Position numbers and translations under genes: made by a program. A stretch of DNA of 48,483 nt from positions 1 through 48,483 of IMG/VR virus record IMGVR_UViG_3300028114_000021. One strand, written 5' to 3'. Of this stretch, positions 23,771 through 33,062 are shown piece after piece. Numbering within the stretch: the stretch's first letter is position 1; each line of letters begins with the position of its first letter. Origin of the DNA: a virus. The notes under the pieces are model-generated. The model was not told the origin of the DNA, made no database searches, and saw only the letters and a program-made list of their open reading frames with translations.

Positions 23771-26259
23771 GATTTTATACGAATATATCACAAAGACGAG
23801 ATAGTATTTTAGTTCGTGGGTATGAAGATGGAGAACATTTTTCAACGGAAGTTGAATTTCTTCCTACACTCTATCTTCCAAGTAAAGCTAAGACAGATTA
23901 TAAAACATTAGATGGAAGTTATGTAAGAGAAATCAACCCAGGAACGATTCGGGATTGTAGAGAATTCTATAAGAAGTATAAGGAAGTTGATGGATTTGAA
24001 ATCTATGGAATGGAGAATTATACTTTTCAATATATTTCAGAAACTTATTCTGAACCTAAAATTGAATATGATATAACCAAACTGCTAATTTACACAATTG
24101 ATATTGAGGTTTCTTCTGAATATGGCTTTCCGAGCCCATTAGAATGTAATGAAGAAATTCTATCCATTTGTCTTCATAATATGAACACGAAGCAGATTAC
24201 TTGCTTTGGAGTGAAGCCTTATGTAAATGAAAATCCAAATGTTACTTATGTTTTGTGTGATGGTGAAGTTGACTTATTTTATAAATTTATAGAGTTTTGG
24301 GAGAGAAATTACCCAGATATTGTAACTGGATGGAACATAGCACTTTACGACTTCCCATATTTGATTGGAAGGTTTGGTAAAATCGTTGGAGGTGAAGTTA
24401 AGAGGCTTTCTCCTTGGGAAGATGTTCGCACAAAAGAAATTGAATTTTCTGGAAAAGTATCTGTTCTTGCGGATATCGTCGGAATTTCTATTGTTGACTA
24501 TCTAGACTTATATAAAAAATTTACATATGTGAATAGAGAAAGTTATGCTTTAGGTTATATTGGTGAAGTTGAATTGGAGGAAACCAAATTAGACCACTCT
24601 GAGTACGAAACTTTCAAAGAATTTTATACTCGGAATTGGCAAAAATTCATTTCATATAATCTTCAAGATACTATTCTTGTAGATAAGTTGGAATCAAAGA
24701 TGAAATTGATGGAACTTTGTGTGATGATGGCTTATAACGCCAAAGTCAACTTCTCTGATGTGTTTTTTCAAGTAAGAATGTGGGATGCTATCACATACAA
24801 TTATCTAAAGGCTAAGAATATTGCAATTCCACCTAGAAATACTGTAGAAAAGGATGAGAAATTTGAAGGAGCATATGTAAAGGAACCTATTCCTGGAATG
24901 TATGAATATGTTGTAAGTTTTGACCTTGCTTCACTTTATCCGTCATTGATTATGATGTATAATTTGAGTCCAGAAACTTTAGTGGAGACGAAGCATCCTC
25001 AAGCGAGCATTGAGAACATTCTACATAAAAGAATTGATACCGAATCATATTCTGATTATGCGATATGCCCGAATGGATGTATGTATAGAAAAGACATTCT
25101 TGGATTTTTCCCAGAATTGGTGGACGAAATGTTCACAAAGAGAAAATTATACAAGGCAAAAATGATTGAGGCTGAAAAGGAATATGAAATAAATCCCACT
25201 CCACAACTATCAAATCTCATTACGGAATATCATAATATTCAACTCAACTTGAAAATCTGTCTGAACAGTTTATATGGAGCATTGGGAAATCCTGGATTTA
25301 GATACTATAGATTGGATAATGCAAAAGCCATTACATTTTCTGGACAAACTGTGATTAAATGGATTGAATCCAAGCTCAATCAATACTTAAATAAAATTGT
25401 AGGAAAGAAAGATGTGGATTTCGCCATATCTATGGACACGGATAGTGTTTTTTTGAACCTCGGACCCGTAATTCAAACTATATTTAAAGGAACTCCACCA
25501 GATAAAGAAACTGCCATCAATTTTCTAGATAAAATATGTGATATTAAGCTTCAAGAATTCATTACTGCTTGTTTTGAAGAATTTTCTCAATACACTAATG
25601 CCTATAGAAACACTCTTTATATGAAAAGAGAAACCATATCCGATAGAGGAATCTGGACTGCTAAGAAAAGGTATATTCTAAATGTCTGGGACAATGAGGG
25701 AGTTAGGTATGCATCGCCTAAGATTAAGATTAAGGGATTGGAAGCGATTAAGTCATCTACTCCTCAGGTGTGTCGTAAAATGATTAAGAACGCCATTCCC
25801 ATTATGATGAGTGGTACTGAAAATGATATGGTGAATTATATTAGTAAATGTAAATCTGAATTTATACAATTACCCATTGAGGATATTTCTTTTCCCAGAA
25901 GTGTAAATAAATTGGATGTATATAAATCAAATCTTACTATTTTCAAGAAGGGCACACCAATGCAAATTCGTGGAGTATTGCTCTTCAATCATTATATTCG
26001 GGAGTTGGGACTTACTCAAAAATATCAACGAATTCAGAATGGTGAAAAGATTAAATTTTGCTATCTTAAGTTGCCCAATCCAATTCGTCAGAATACCATT
26101 GCGTTTATTCAGACTTGTCCAAAAGAATTTAACTTAGATAATTATATTGATTATCAAACTCAATTTGATAAATCCTTTTTGTCTCCATTAACTAACATTT
26201 TAGATGCAATTGGATGGGCACCAGAAAGAAGAGTAAATCTTGCAAAATTTTATGCCTAA
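23767..26259 (+). CDS. 43: DNA polymerase gp43
   Basis: 830 residues, family B. The exonuclease motifs are IDIEVSSEYGFP (Exo I, near 112), GWNIALYDFPYL (Exo II, near 190) and YNLQDTILVDKL (Exo III, near 298). The polymerase motifs are FDLASLYPSLIMMYN (A, near 384), KICLNSLYGALGN (B, near 498) and SMDTDSVFL (C, near 556). The C-terminus SPLTNILDAIGW resembles the clamp-binding tail. The start is TTG, supported by GAGGAGG at 23753-23759 and by RFYTNISQ following at once. No intein is present, unlike four other enzymes in the window. Confidence 0.97.
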   Translation: MRFYTNISQRRDSILVRGYEDGEHFSTEVEFLPTLYLPSKAKTDYKTLDGSYVREINPGTIRDCREFYKKYKEVDGFEIYGMENYTFQYISETYSEPKIEYDITKLLIYTIDIEVSSEYGFPSPLECNEEILSICLHNMNTKQITCFGVKPYVNENPNVTYVLCDGEVDLFYKFIEFWERNYPDIVTGWNIALYDFPYLIGRFGKIVGGEVKRLSPWEDVRTKEIEFSGKVSVLADIVGISIVDYLDLYKKFTYVNRESYALGYIGEVELEETKLDHSEYETFKEFYTRNWQKFISYNLQDTILVDKLESKMKLMELCVMMAYNAKVNFSDVFFQVRMWDAITYNYLKAKNIAIPPRNTVEKDEKFEGAYVKEPIPGMYEYVVSFDLASLYPSLIMMYNLSPETLVETKHPQASIENILHKRIDTESYSDYAICPNGCMYRKDILGFFPELVDEMFTKRKLYKAKMIEAEKEYEINPTPQLSNLITEYHNIQLNLKICLNSLYGALGNPGFRYYRLDNAKAITFSGQTVIKWIESKLNQYLNKIVGKKDVDFAISMDTDSVFLNLGPVIQTIFKGTPPDKETAINFLDKICDIKLQEFITACFEEFSQYTNAYRNTLYMKRETISDRGIWTAKKRYILNVWDNEGVRYASPKIKIKGLEAIKSSTPQVCRKMIKNAIPIMMSGTENDMVNYISKCKSEFIQLPIEDISFPRSVNKLDVYKSNLTIFKKGTPMQIRGVLLFNHYIRELGLTQKYQRIQNGEKIKFCYLKLPNPIRQNTIAFIQTCPKEFNLDNYIDYQTQFDKSFLSPLTNILDAIGWAPERRVNLAKFYA

Positions 26260-26268
26260 TTTAAAATT

Positions 26269-26297
26269 TTGACGGAACTTTAGAAATGGTATATAAT
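26269..26297 (+). promoter_or_regulatory. Near-perfect sigma70 promoter for uvsX
   Basis: TTGACG (26269-26274), 17 nt, TATAAT (26292-26297), 22 nt before the uvsX ATG. Confidence 0.82.
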
Positions 26298-26319
26298 TTA
26301 GTATAACTTAAAGAATATT

Positions 26320-27777
26320 ATGACGGAACAAAATTTAAATTTTCTTTCAGATTTAGTGAAGGAAATTGGCGGAGAGTATACACAATTAGCTAAAGATATT
26401 GATGAGACAGAAACGTATGTGGATACTGGTTCGTATATTTTAAATGCTCTGGTATCGGGAAGTATCTTTGGTGGAGTATCTGGAAATAAAATTACTGCAT
26501 ATTCTGGACTTTCTGGAACTGGGAAATGCGCTAGAGGCTCGGAAAAAATTACAATATATGCAAATGAAGACCTGATTGAATCTGAATTAACATATGAGCA
26601 ATTATATAAATTGTATGGGAGTGGAGAACACGAGGTTCCATATGAAGTAGCTGATGAAATTTATGTTAGAACCCCAACTGGATTTACTAGAATTAATGAA
26701 GTTGTAACTAAACATAATAACGAGGTGATTCGTCTAGATTTTGATGGCGAAGATACATTTGAATGCTCAGTTAATCATAATTTTTGTGATTACCATACTG
26801 GAATTGAAGTATCGGCAATTGATGCCAAAGAAATTATGTCTACATATGGTAAAAAAGTAGTTGTAGAAAAAACACCATTGGGAATTGAGAGTGTGTATGA
26901 TATTTCAATAGATGCCCCACATTGGTATATTAGTAATCCGAAATCTGGAATTTATCATCATAATACGTGGTTCGCATTAGCAACAGTAAAGAATTTTCTA
27001 GAAGCCAATCCCACAGGGTATTGTCTATATTTTGATACTGAGTCCGCAGTAACAAAATCCCTATTAGCAAGTAGAGGTATAGATTTAGCTCGGGTGATTG
27101 TATTGAATGTAGTCACGATTGAAGATTTCCGAACCAAAGCACTCAAAGCAGTAGATTTATATCTTAAGACTCCAGAACAAGCAAGAAATTCTTGTATTTT
27201 TGTATTGGATAGTCTAGGAATGTTGTCTACGAATAAAGAAATTAATGATACTTTGTTAGAAAAAGATACAAAGGATATGACTAAAGCTGCACTCATCAAG
27301 GCTTGCTTTAGGATGTTAACTCTGAAGCTCGGACAGGCTAAGATTCCGATGATTGTGACTAATCACCTATATGCTAATGTGGGTGGATATGGACCTCCTC
27401 AGGTCCAAAGTGGCGGAACTGGGCTTATCTATTCCTCTTCTACAATATTAGAACTTTCTAAATCTAAGGAAAAAGACGGAACTGATGTAGTTGGAGTTAT
27501 TCTCAAAGCTAAAACATTTAAATCTAGATTGAGTAAAGAAAATCAAGAAGTTGAAATGAGACTATATTATGACGAAAGAGGATTGGATAGATACTACGGA
27601 CTTCTGGAATTAGCAGAAAAATATAATATTTTTGAAAAAGTTGGAACTCGGTATAAAGTTTCAGATGGAACTACTCAATATGGAAAAACCATTTACGGTA
27701 ATCCAGAAAAGTATTTTACTCCAGAAATTCTAGAAGCATTGAATGAAGCAGCAAAATCGGAGTTTGCATATGGTTGA
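26320..27777 (+). CDS. uvsX: Recombinase UvsX with in-frame intein
   Basis: 485 residues, of which 339 are UvsX after splicing. The N-terminal extein ends GLSGTGK (residues 63-69) and the C-terminal extein begins TWFALATV (216), so the intein splits the Walker A motif GTGK|T between its key Lys and Thr. The remaining RecA-fold blocks are intact: GYCLYFDTESAV, CIFVLDSLGML (Walker B), MIVTNHLYANVGGYGPPQVQ and SGGTGLIYSSS. UvsX performs strand exchange with UvsY. Without splicing it could not bind ATP. Confidence 0.95.
   Translation: MTEQNLNFLSDLVKEIGGEYTQLAKDIDETETYVDTGSYILNALVSGSIFGGVSGNKITAYSGLSGTGKCARGSEKITIYANEDLIESELTYEQLYKLYGSGEHEVPYEVADEIYVRTPTGFTRINEVVTKHNNEVIRLDFDGEDTFECSVNHNFCDYHTGIEVSAIDAKEIMSTYGKKVVVEKTPLGIESVYDISIDAPHWYISNPKSGIYHHNTWFALATVKNFLEANPTGYCLYFDTESAVTKSLLASRGIDLARVIVLNVVTIEDFRTKALKAVDLYLKTPEQARNSCIFVLDSLGMLSTNKEINDTLLEKDTKDMTKAALIKACFRMLTLKLGQAKIPMIVTNHLYANVGGYGPPQVQSGGTGLIYSSSTILELSKSKEKDGTDVVGVILKAKTFKSRLSKENQEVEMRLYYDERGLDRYYGLLELAEKYNIFEKVGTRYKVSDGTTQYGKTIYGNPEKYFTPEILEALNEAAKSEFAYG
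26527..26964 (+). mobile_element. Mini-intein in UvsX Walker A (146 residues)
   Basis: It starts with Cys (CARGSEKITI, block A) and ends GIYHHN followed by Thr as the +1 nucleophile. Block B-like DGEDTFECSVNHNF (near 72-85 of the intein) and block F/G VYDISIDAPHWYISNPKSGI are visible. No LAGLIDADG or HNH domain fits in 146 residues, so it must be mobilised by another enzyme or be fixed. Confidence 0.92.
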
Positions 27778-28327
27778 ATTAAATGATTTAATACAAATAC
27801 ATGAAGAAGCTTTGGAGCCAAATGTATGCGACTTTCTCGTAAATCTATTTGATACTCAATTTGAATTTCAAGAAAAAATTGAGAACGATAGAAGACCCAA
27901 TTTCACGCAATTCAATTTAACCGAAAACCGAGAATTATCGGAAGAGGTAAATAATGTTCAGAACTATCTGATTCAAAAAACTTTGGAGTATAGAGATTCA
28001 TATTACGAATTTATGAACAAAGGTGTATTTCCAGAGAGTCACGCTTTTGAACACTACAGAATTAAGAGATACTCTCCAGAAGAGAATGAAGCTTTTGATA
28101 CACACGTAGATGTTCAAGATTATGAAACTGCTCGTAGATTTCTTGCATTTATGTGGTATCTCAATGATGTTGAAGCTGGAGGACAAACCGAATTTATAGA
28201 CCTTACTGTTGTTCCCAAAAGAGGAACTCTGATTATATTTCCTCCTATGTGGATGTTCCCACATAGAGGACTTGAGCCTAATTCCAATTCAAAATATATT
28301 CTAAGCACGTATCTGCATTACAAATAA
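27770..28327 (+). CDS. 2-oxoglutarate/Fe(II)-dependent oxygenase
   Basis: 185 residues from ATG 27770, which has GGAG at 27759-27762; ATG 27743 would overlap uvsX by 35 nt. The iron ligands are THVDV (H112, D114) and FPHRG (H165), with Arg near the C-terminus (RG) for 2-oxoglutarate. It resembles the prolyl-hydroxylase-type enzymes common in cyanophages. The substrate (protein side chain or base) is unknown. It lies between uvsX and gp41 and its stop overlaps the gp41 start (TAATG). Confidence 0.88.
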   Translation: MVELNDLIQIHEEALEPNVCDFLVNLFDTQFEFQEKIENDRRPNFTQFNLTENRELSEEVNNVQNYLIQKTLEYRDSYYEFMNKGVFPESHAFEHYRIKRYSPEENEAFDTHVDVQDYETARRFLAFMWYLNDVEAGGQTEFIDLTVVPKRGTLIIFPPMWMFPHRGLEPNSNSKYILSTYLHYK

Positions 28328-29697
28328 TGGAAAAAATTGAAACCACTATTCTCCGAAATTTAATTTTCAATAGTGATTATTATAAAAAGGTATTACCCTT
28401 TATCAATCCTGAATATTTTGATAATTCTCACGAAAGAATATTATTTGAGGAAATTAGTAAGTTCATCATTTCCTATGAAGACTTAGCAACAAAAGAAATT
28501 CTACTCATTGAAACTGAAAAGAGAACAGATTTGAATGAAGATGGATATAAGAATATCTGCAACTACATTAGGAGTCTAGATGATAGTCACGTAGACTTAA
28601 AATGGTTAGTGGATAACACTGAGAAATGGTGTAGAGACAGAGCAATCTATCTTGCACTGATGGAAAGTATTCGTATTGCAGATGGTGGAGATGAGGTTAA
28701 GGATAGAGACGCTATTCCTGGAATTCTGCAGGATGCATTATCTATCTCATTTGATGAACATATTGGTCACGACTTAATTGAGGACTATGAAAGAAGATTT
28801 GAATATTATACTCGTAAAGAGGATAAGCTTCCATTTGATATAGATTACTTCAATAAAATTACAGGTGGTGGTCTCTCTAAGAAAACCCTATTCCTGATTA
28901 TGTCTGCTCCTAATGCGGGCAAGTCATTGTCAATGTGTTCTTTTGCAAGCTCATTTCTAGCTCAGGGTAAGAATGTTCTCTACATTAGTCTAGAAATGTC
29001 GGAGGAGAAAGTCGCTCAGAGAATAGACTCAAATCTACTGAATGTGAATATCTCCGAACTGAGTAGTATTCCGAAAGAAAAATTTGAGTCTAGAATTATT
29101 AAATTGGCTCAAAAAACTCACGGGAAGTTTATTGTTAAAGAATATCCAACTGGATGTGGTCACGTTGGGCACTTCAAAAGTCTTTTGAGTGAACTTGCTC
29201 TGAAGAAACATTTTCATCCAGACATCATCTTCATTGATTATCTGAATATTTGTGCTTCTAATAGATATAAGAAGAACTCAAATATTAACTCATACACTTA
29301 TATTAAAAGTGTTGCAGAAGAACTTAGAGCACTTGCTGTAGAGTATGATGTTCCCATTCTGAGTGCTACTCAAAGTGGTAGAGGTGGATCAACATCCTCT
29401 GACCCAGATATGACTGATGTTTCTGAATGCATCTATGTGAATGAAAAAGTTGAACTTAGAGACGGCGCAATAAAGCAAATTCAAGATATTTGTGTCGGAG
29501 ACCAAATTACTTCACACGATGGATATAAGACAGTTATGTTGACTCATCATAAAAAATTCAAGGATTGTGTTAAAATTAGGACTAAGAGTGGTAAAGAACT
29601 TATTGTGAGTAAGGACCATATATTTCCAACAAATAGGGGTAGAATATCAATCAATACTGGGCTTACTCCTGGCGACAAATTAAATTCACTTTCATAG
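28327..29697 (+). CDS. 41: Replicative helicase gp41, N-terminal part fused to intein N-half
   Basis: 456 residues. The first 367 are gp41: an N-terminal primase-binding domain, RecA-like core with SAPNAGKS (Walker A, near 194-201), FIDYLNICASN (Walker B) and ATQSGRGGSTSSDPDMTDVSE. After Glu367 the chain changes to CIYVNEKVELRDGAIKQIQD and ends with IFPTNRGRISINTGLTPGDK, an 89-residue intein N-half (29428-29694) with block A Cys and block B-like SGKELIVSKDHIFP. The matching C-half starts 9 nt downstream. It resembles the gp41 split inteins described from ocean metagenomes. Confidence 0.95.
   Translation: MEKIETTILRNLIFNSDYYKKVLPFINPEYFDNSHERILFEEISKFIISYEDLATKEILLIETEKRTDLNEDGYKNICNYIRSLDDSHVDLKWLVDNTEKWCRDRAIYLALMESIRIADGGDEVKDRDAIPGILQDALSISFDEHIGHDLIEDYERRFEYYTRKEDKLPFDIDYFNKITGGGLSKKTLFLIMSAPNAGKSLSMCSFASSFLAQGKNVLYISLEMSEEKVAQRIDSNLLNVNISELSSIPKEKFESRIIKLAQKTHGKFIVKEYPTGCGHVGHFKSLLSELALKKHFHPDIIFIDYLNICASNRYKKNSNINSYTYIKSVAEELRALAVEYDVPILSATQSGRGGSTSSDPDMTDVSECIYVNEKVELRDGAIKQIQDICVGDQITSHDGYKTVMLTHHKKFKDCVKIRTKSGKELIVSKDHIFPTNRGRISINTGLTPGDKLNSLS
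29428..29694 (+). mobile_element. gp41 split intein, N-half (89 residues)
   Basis: From Cys at TGC 29428 to the stop TAG 29695-29697. The pattern (first Cys, VGDQI, GYKTVM, SKDH, GLTPGDKL) is that of short N-halves of fast split inteins. Confidence 0.9.
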
Positions 29698-29706
29698 AGA
29701 TTATAA

Positions 29707-30246
29707 ATGGATAATTTAGAATTAAAATGTTTTAGAACGGCAGAAAAAATGATTTCATCTGGATTGAGTAATCTAGATTTATTTGAACTTACGGAATTGT
29801 TGATTAAATTAGACAAAGAAAAACAAGAGAAAGATACAATAACCGACAATAACATAAGCTATGTTGATGAAATTGTAGAGATTATAGAATTAGGAGAATT
29901 GGAAACTATTAATATCGGAGTATCGGGGGATAATTTATTTTATTGTAATGGCATACTAACAAAAAATAGTTTTGGAACTATGATGACTGCTGACGTTGCA
30001 GTTGCTCTCATTAATACAGAAGAGTTGTCTAATTTAGGACAGGTAATGTTCAAACAACTCCGAAATCGTGATAATGATGTTTCTAAATTCAAGAGATTTG
30101 TAGTAGGTATAGACAAAACAAAAATGAAGCTATATAACGTTGAGCAATCTGCTCAAATAGAAGCTCTTGACGAAGAATTAGAATCCGACTATAATCCTGA
30201 AGAACAATCCAATAAAATGGATAAATTTTTGAAATTTAAATACTAA
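29707..30246 (+). CDS. 41: Intein C-half fused to the C-terminal part of helicase gp41
   Basis: 179 residues. The intein C-half is residues 1-87 (29707-29967), ending VSGDNLFYCNGILTKN, then Ser as first extein residue and FGTMMTADVAVALINTEELS, the helicase C-terminus, down to DKFLKFKY. Only about 36 residues are needed for an intein C-half. The extra 50 at the N-terminus (KCFRTAEKMISSGLSNLDLF and a Lys/Glu-rich stretch) are unusual and helical. The penultimate intein residue is Lys rather than His. Joining gives DVSE-SFGTMMTADV, the conserved gp41 sequence. Confidence 0.93.
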   Translation: MDNLELKCFRTAEKMISSGLSNLDLFELTELLIKLDKEKQEKDTITDNNISYVDEIVEIIELGELETINIGVSGDNLFYCNGILTKNSFGTMMTADVAVALINTEELSNLGQVMFKQLRNRDNDVSKFKRFVVGIDKTKMKLYNVEQSAQIEALDEELESDYNPEEQSNKMDKFLKFKY

Positions 30247-30255
30247 GGTGAATTT

Positions 30256-30660
30256 ATGAATGTAAGCACTCAAGATTATAGTAGATTTGTAGCTAGTATA
30301 ACCTCTAAACCATCCTCAAACTATGATGCTCTGATAGAACGAATGAATGAATTAAATGAACTTGGAGTGAATGTTCCAAAGTTGATGACTTCATACACTG
30401 GAATTTGTGCAGAAGCTGGAGAATACGCAGAAGTAGTCAAGAAGATTCTCTTTCAGGGAAAGCCATATAACGCAGAAAATGTATTTCATATGAAGCGTGA
30501 AATTGGAGATATTTTATTTTATATCGCATTAGCATGTGAGGCTTTAGGAATGACTATAGATGATGCCTTTGCTATGAACGTTGAAAAACTTTCTGCAAGA
30601 TATCCAAGTGGAACTTTTGATTCATATTTTTCTGAAAACCGAGTAACAGGAGACGTTTGA
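30256..30660 (+). CDS. mazG: MazG-like nucleotide pyrophosphohydrolase
   Basis: 134 residues with the MazG helical metal site AEAGEYAEVVKK (E53, E56 area) and KREIGDILFYIALACEALG (E82, D85). Cyanophage MazG enzymes hydrolyse NTP/dNTP and were proposed to adjust host ppGpp or nucleotide pools. Start ATG with AAGGTGA. It is followed by a strong terminator that closes the replication operon. Confidence 0.9.
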   Translation: MNVSTQDYSRFVASITSKPSSNYDALIERMNELNELGVNVPKLMTSYTGICAEAGEYAEVVKKILFQGKPYNAENVFHMKREIGDILFYIALACEALGMTIDDAFAMNVEKLSARYPSGTFDSYFSENRVTGDV

Positions 30661-30665
30661 TATTT

Positions 30666-30687
30666 AAGAGGCGAAAGCCTCTTTTTT
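30666..30687 (+). terminator. Terminator after mazG
   Basis: AAGAGGC / GCCTCTT stem, GAAA tetraloop, T-run. Confidence 0.88.
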
Positions 30688-30697
30688 ATGATATATG

Positions 30698-30704
30698 ATA
30701 AATA
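30698..30704 (+). promoter_or_regulatory. Late promoter box ATAAATA
   Basis: It ends 23 nt before ATG 30728. It overlaps codons after ATG 30695, so the gene must start at 30728. Confidence 0.55.
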
Positions 30705-30727
30705 TCATATGGTATACTCTTGAATTT

Positions 30728-31819
30728 ATGGCTCCACCAATCGTAAGACATACTCTAGCTGACCCATATAAAATTTTAGAAATAGTTCAAAAATTGGCAC
30801 CTAAGTCAGATAATCTAATATACAAAAAAAAGGACACGATATGGGTCATTCCGAAGATTTTAAAAAATGGTCCAGAATTACATAAAAAAATTTATGCAGC
30901 GTTAGTTTCTAAATATCCACTTTCTAAATTTAAAGAATCCACTGACGGAAATATAAAAAAGATACGAGTGGTTGGTAAGAATACTGGAACGGGAGAAGTA
31001 TATACGCAATGTCCAGTTGGAAAACGTTCATCCATCCTAAATCCAGGAAGAGCATATGAACTATACTTTCATTCAGTAATAGTAGACAAACTACTAAAAT
31101 TAACGGAACTCAAATCTGATTTAAAAGAGTTTTCGTATTTATTATTTGAAAAATATCATAATGTTACACTTACAATATGGAGTGTAAATAAGAAAAAAAT
31201 TGGAATTGGCCCAATTATATCCATAGATGATGCTGCGGGGAAAAGTAGTAAATCTGATGTAACAATTCAAACAAAACTAAAAAAAGTTAGAATATCATTA
31301 AAACAAAGTAATTTCTTTTCTTGGGGAAGTGCAGGAACTTATCACACTTTACACTCAGCTAGACCCAAAAAATTGATAGATAAGGCCGTTGCAACGGGCT
31401 TGATTTCTCTTGACCCTACTGACCGTAACAAAGTAATCTTTCCAGAAGGAATTATGGGAATACGAACTCCAGCTACGGACAGTGAAATTAACTATTATTG
31501 TTTTGGTATGAAAGATAATTTCGCGGATTATATTATTATAAATGGTAAAGAAGAACATAGTGACGAGGACTCGCTTTTCATATATATGGAAGCTGAGAAA
31601 ATATATAAAAGAAATCATCCACCAGATACGGTTGCACTCAGGCCAGAAGTGTATATGGTTATATACGACACTACGTTAAGGTCAAAGGACCCAGCTGAAG
31701 ACAGTAATTCTACAGCTATGTATCCATATAAGAATTTATCAGTTCAATTTGTAAATCGGAATCACGCAATGAATGGAGACATATTGAGAAAAAAGAAGTA
31801 TCTTGAATGTAAACTTTAA
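30728..31819 (+). CDS. Uncharacterised late protein, possibly a PD-(D/E)XK-like nuclease
   Basis: 363 residues from ATG 30728 (MAPPIVRHTLADPYKILEIV). I do not recognise the family. A region near residues 160-200, AAGKSSKSDVTIQTKLKKVR and ISLKQSNFFSWGSAGTYHTL, has the D-x(n)-[ILV]-S-L-K arrangement of restriction-like nuclease cores, and an upstream Glu (RAYELYFHSVI near 104-114) could complete it. Lys-rich N-terminal segments suit DNA binding. It lies between the mazG terminator and the packaged-enzyme genes, with a late promoter. Confidence 0.65.
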   Translation: MAPPIVRHTLADPYKILEIVQKLAPKSDNLIYKKKDTIWVIPKILKNGPELHKKIYAALVSKYPLSKFKESTDGNIKKIRVVGKNTGTGEVYTQCPVGKRSSILNPGRAYELYFHSVIVDKLLKLTELKSDLKEFSYLLFEKYHNVTLTIWSVNKKKIGIGPIISIDDAAGKSSKSDVTIQTKLKKVRISLKQSNFFSWGSAGTYHTLHSARPKKLIDKAVATGLISLDPTDRNKVIFPEGIMGIRTPATDSEINYYCFGMKDNFADYIIINGKEEHSDEDSLFIYMEAEKIYKRNHPPDTVALRPEVYMVIYDTTLRSKDPAEDSNSTAMYPYKNLSVQFVNRNHAMNGDILRKKKYLECKL

Positions 31820-31826
31820 GAATTGA

Positions 31827-31833
31827 ATAAATA
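31827..31833 (+). promoter_or_regulatory. Late promoter box ATAAATA
   Basis: Exact box ending 17 nt before ATG 31851. Confidence 0.65.
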
Positions 31834-31850
31834 CTTAAAAACCCTGTTAA

Positions 31851-33062
31851 ATGAAAACTTTTATACAATTTATATGTGAAGCCAGAGAAACTCAAGCATC
31901 TACGCAAGCAAGGCAGAGAGGTTGGAGAAGCAATGGCCACGGAGATTATTATGATAATTCAGGTAAGCTGGTAGCTAAAACTATTGGTGGAGAACTTAAG
32001 ATTTTCTCGGGTAGACAAGGAGCAGAGCAAGAACAAAAGTCTCAACGTCAACCTAAACAACAAGTTCAAAAAACTCAATCTACAAAGGCAGCAGCTTCAC
32101 CCGTTCCAAAATCTGCAAAGGGTGTTGTAGTTGTTGTAGGAAGATTTAATCCTCCTGCAAAAAATCACGAGAATATGTGTAAATTTGGAATGTCTAAAGC
32201 AACGGAAAATAATTATGACTTCCGAATATATCCAAGTAGAGTTCAAGATGCTGGAACAAATCCTCTAAACCCAAGTCTTAAGATTCAATATATGCAAATG
32301 ATGTATCCTGATTATGCAGATTATATTTTGGATAATGATGAATCAAAAACTATCTTTGATGTATTAACTGCATTAGGAAATGATGGATATCAAGATGTAA
32401 GATTAGTTGTGGGTGCAGATAGGCTAGGAGAGTTTCAGTCATTAGCTCATAAGGGAGAAGGGCAGGACTACCAATTCGCTAATATTGAAGTCCTTGCAGC
32501 TCCAGGAAAGGACCCAGACAGTGATACTGGTGGAACTGGGTCTTCTGCTGCACTGAGAACTTCAGCCGCAGAAGGAAACGCTCAAGCATTTTTCTCTAGT
32601 CTGCCTGCTCCAATGAAGAGAGCAGATAAAGAAGAATTGTTTAATTCGGTGGTTGATTCTATGAGTAGAGGTCAGCAGAAAGAATCTCTGGAGTTATGGA
32701 AAATTGCTCCAGAATTAGATATGGAAATGTTGAGATATAATTATAAAGTTAATAATTTGTATCCAGTAGGTTCCATTGTTGAGAATCTGAATACTGGATT
32801 GGTGGGAGAAGTCACGAGAAGAGGAACCAATTATTTAATTTGTGTGACGGAAGATGGAATGATGTTTAAATCTTGGCTACAGAATGTGCATCTATTCAAT
32901 GAAGAGGTATATGAGGTGGGAACGGATAAGTATCGGAAGTTTCTACAAAGCCTCACTCCAGGTCAACCAACAAAGTCTTATACTAATGTTAGAATTAAAG
33001 AAACTGTCCCCAAATCAATAAATAAGATAAGGCGAATGTTGCAGTTAGGTAAGCTTCAATGA
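31851..33062 (+). CDS. Capsid-targeted nucleotidyltransferase-fold protein
   Basis: 403 residues. The N-terminus MKTFIQFICE|ARE is the clearest capsid-targeting peptide in the window (T4 MKTYQEFIAE|A), with an IxE|A cleavage site. A Gln-rich linker follows, then a cytidylyltransferase-like domain: VVVVVGRFNPPAKNHENMCK (91-110), RIYPSRVQDAGTNPLNPSLK, LVVGADRLGEF and SSAALRTSAAEGNAQAFFSS (the ISSTxxR-like end). The HxGH motif is degenerate (AKNH, only the last His kept). The C-terminal 100 residues are separate. It is likely carried in the head and delivered to the host. The substrate is unknown. Confidence 0.82.
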   Translation: MKTFIQFICEARETQASTQARQRGWRSNGHGDYYDNSGKLVAKTIGGELKIFSGRQGAEQEQKSQRQPKQQVQKTQSTKAAASPVPKSAKGVVVVVGRFNPPAKNHENMCKFGMSKATENNYDFRIYPSRVQDAGTNPLNPSLKIQYMQMMYPDYADYILDNDESKTIFDVLTALGNDGYQDVRLVVGADRLGEFQSLAHKGEGQDYQFANIEVLAAPGKDPDSDTGGTGSSAALRTSAAEGNAQAFFSSLPAPMKRADKEELFNSVVDSMSRGQQKESLELWKIAPELDMEMLRYNYKVNNLYPVGSIVENLNTGLVGEVTRRGTNYLICVTEDGMMFKSWLQNVHLFNEEVYEVGTDKYRKFLQSLTPGQPTKSYTNVRIKETVPKSINKIRRMLQLGKLQ

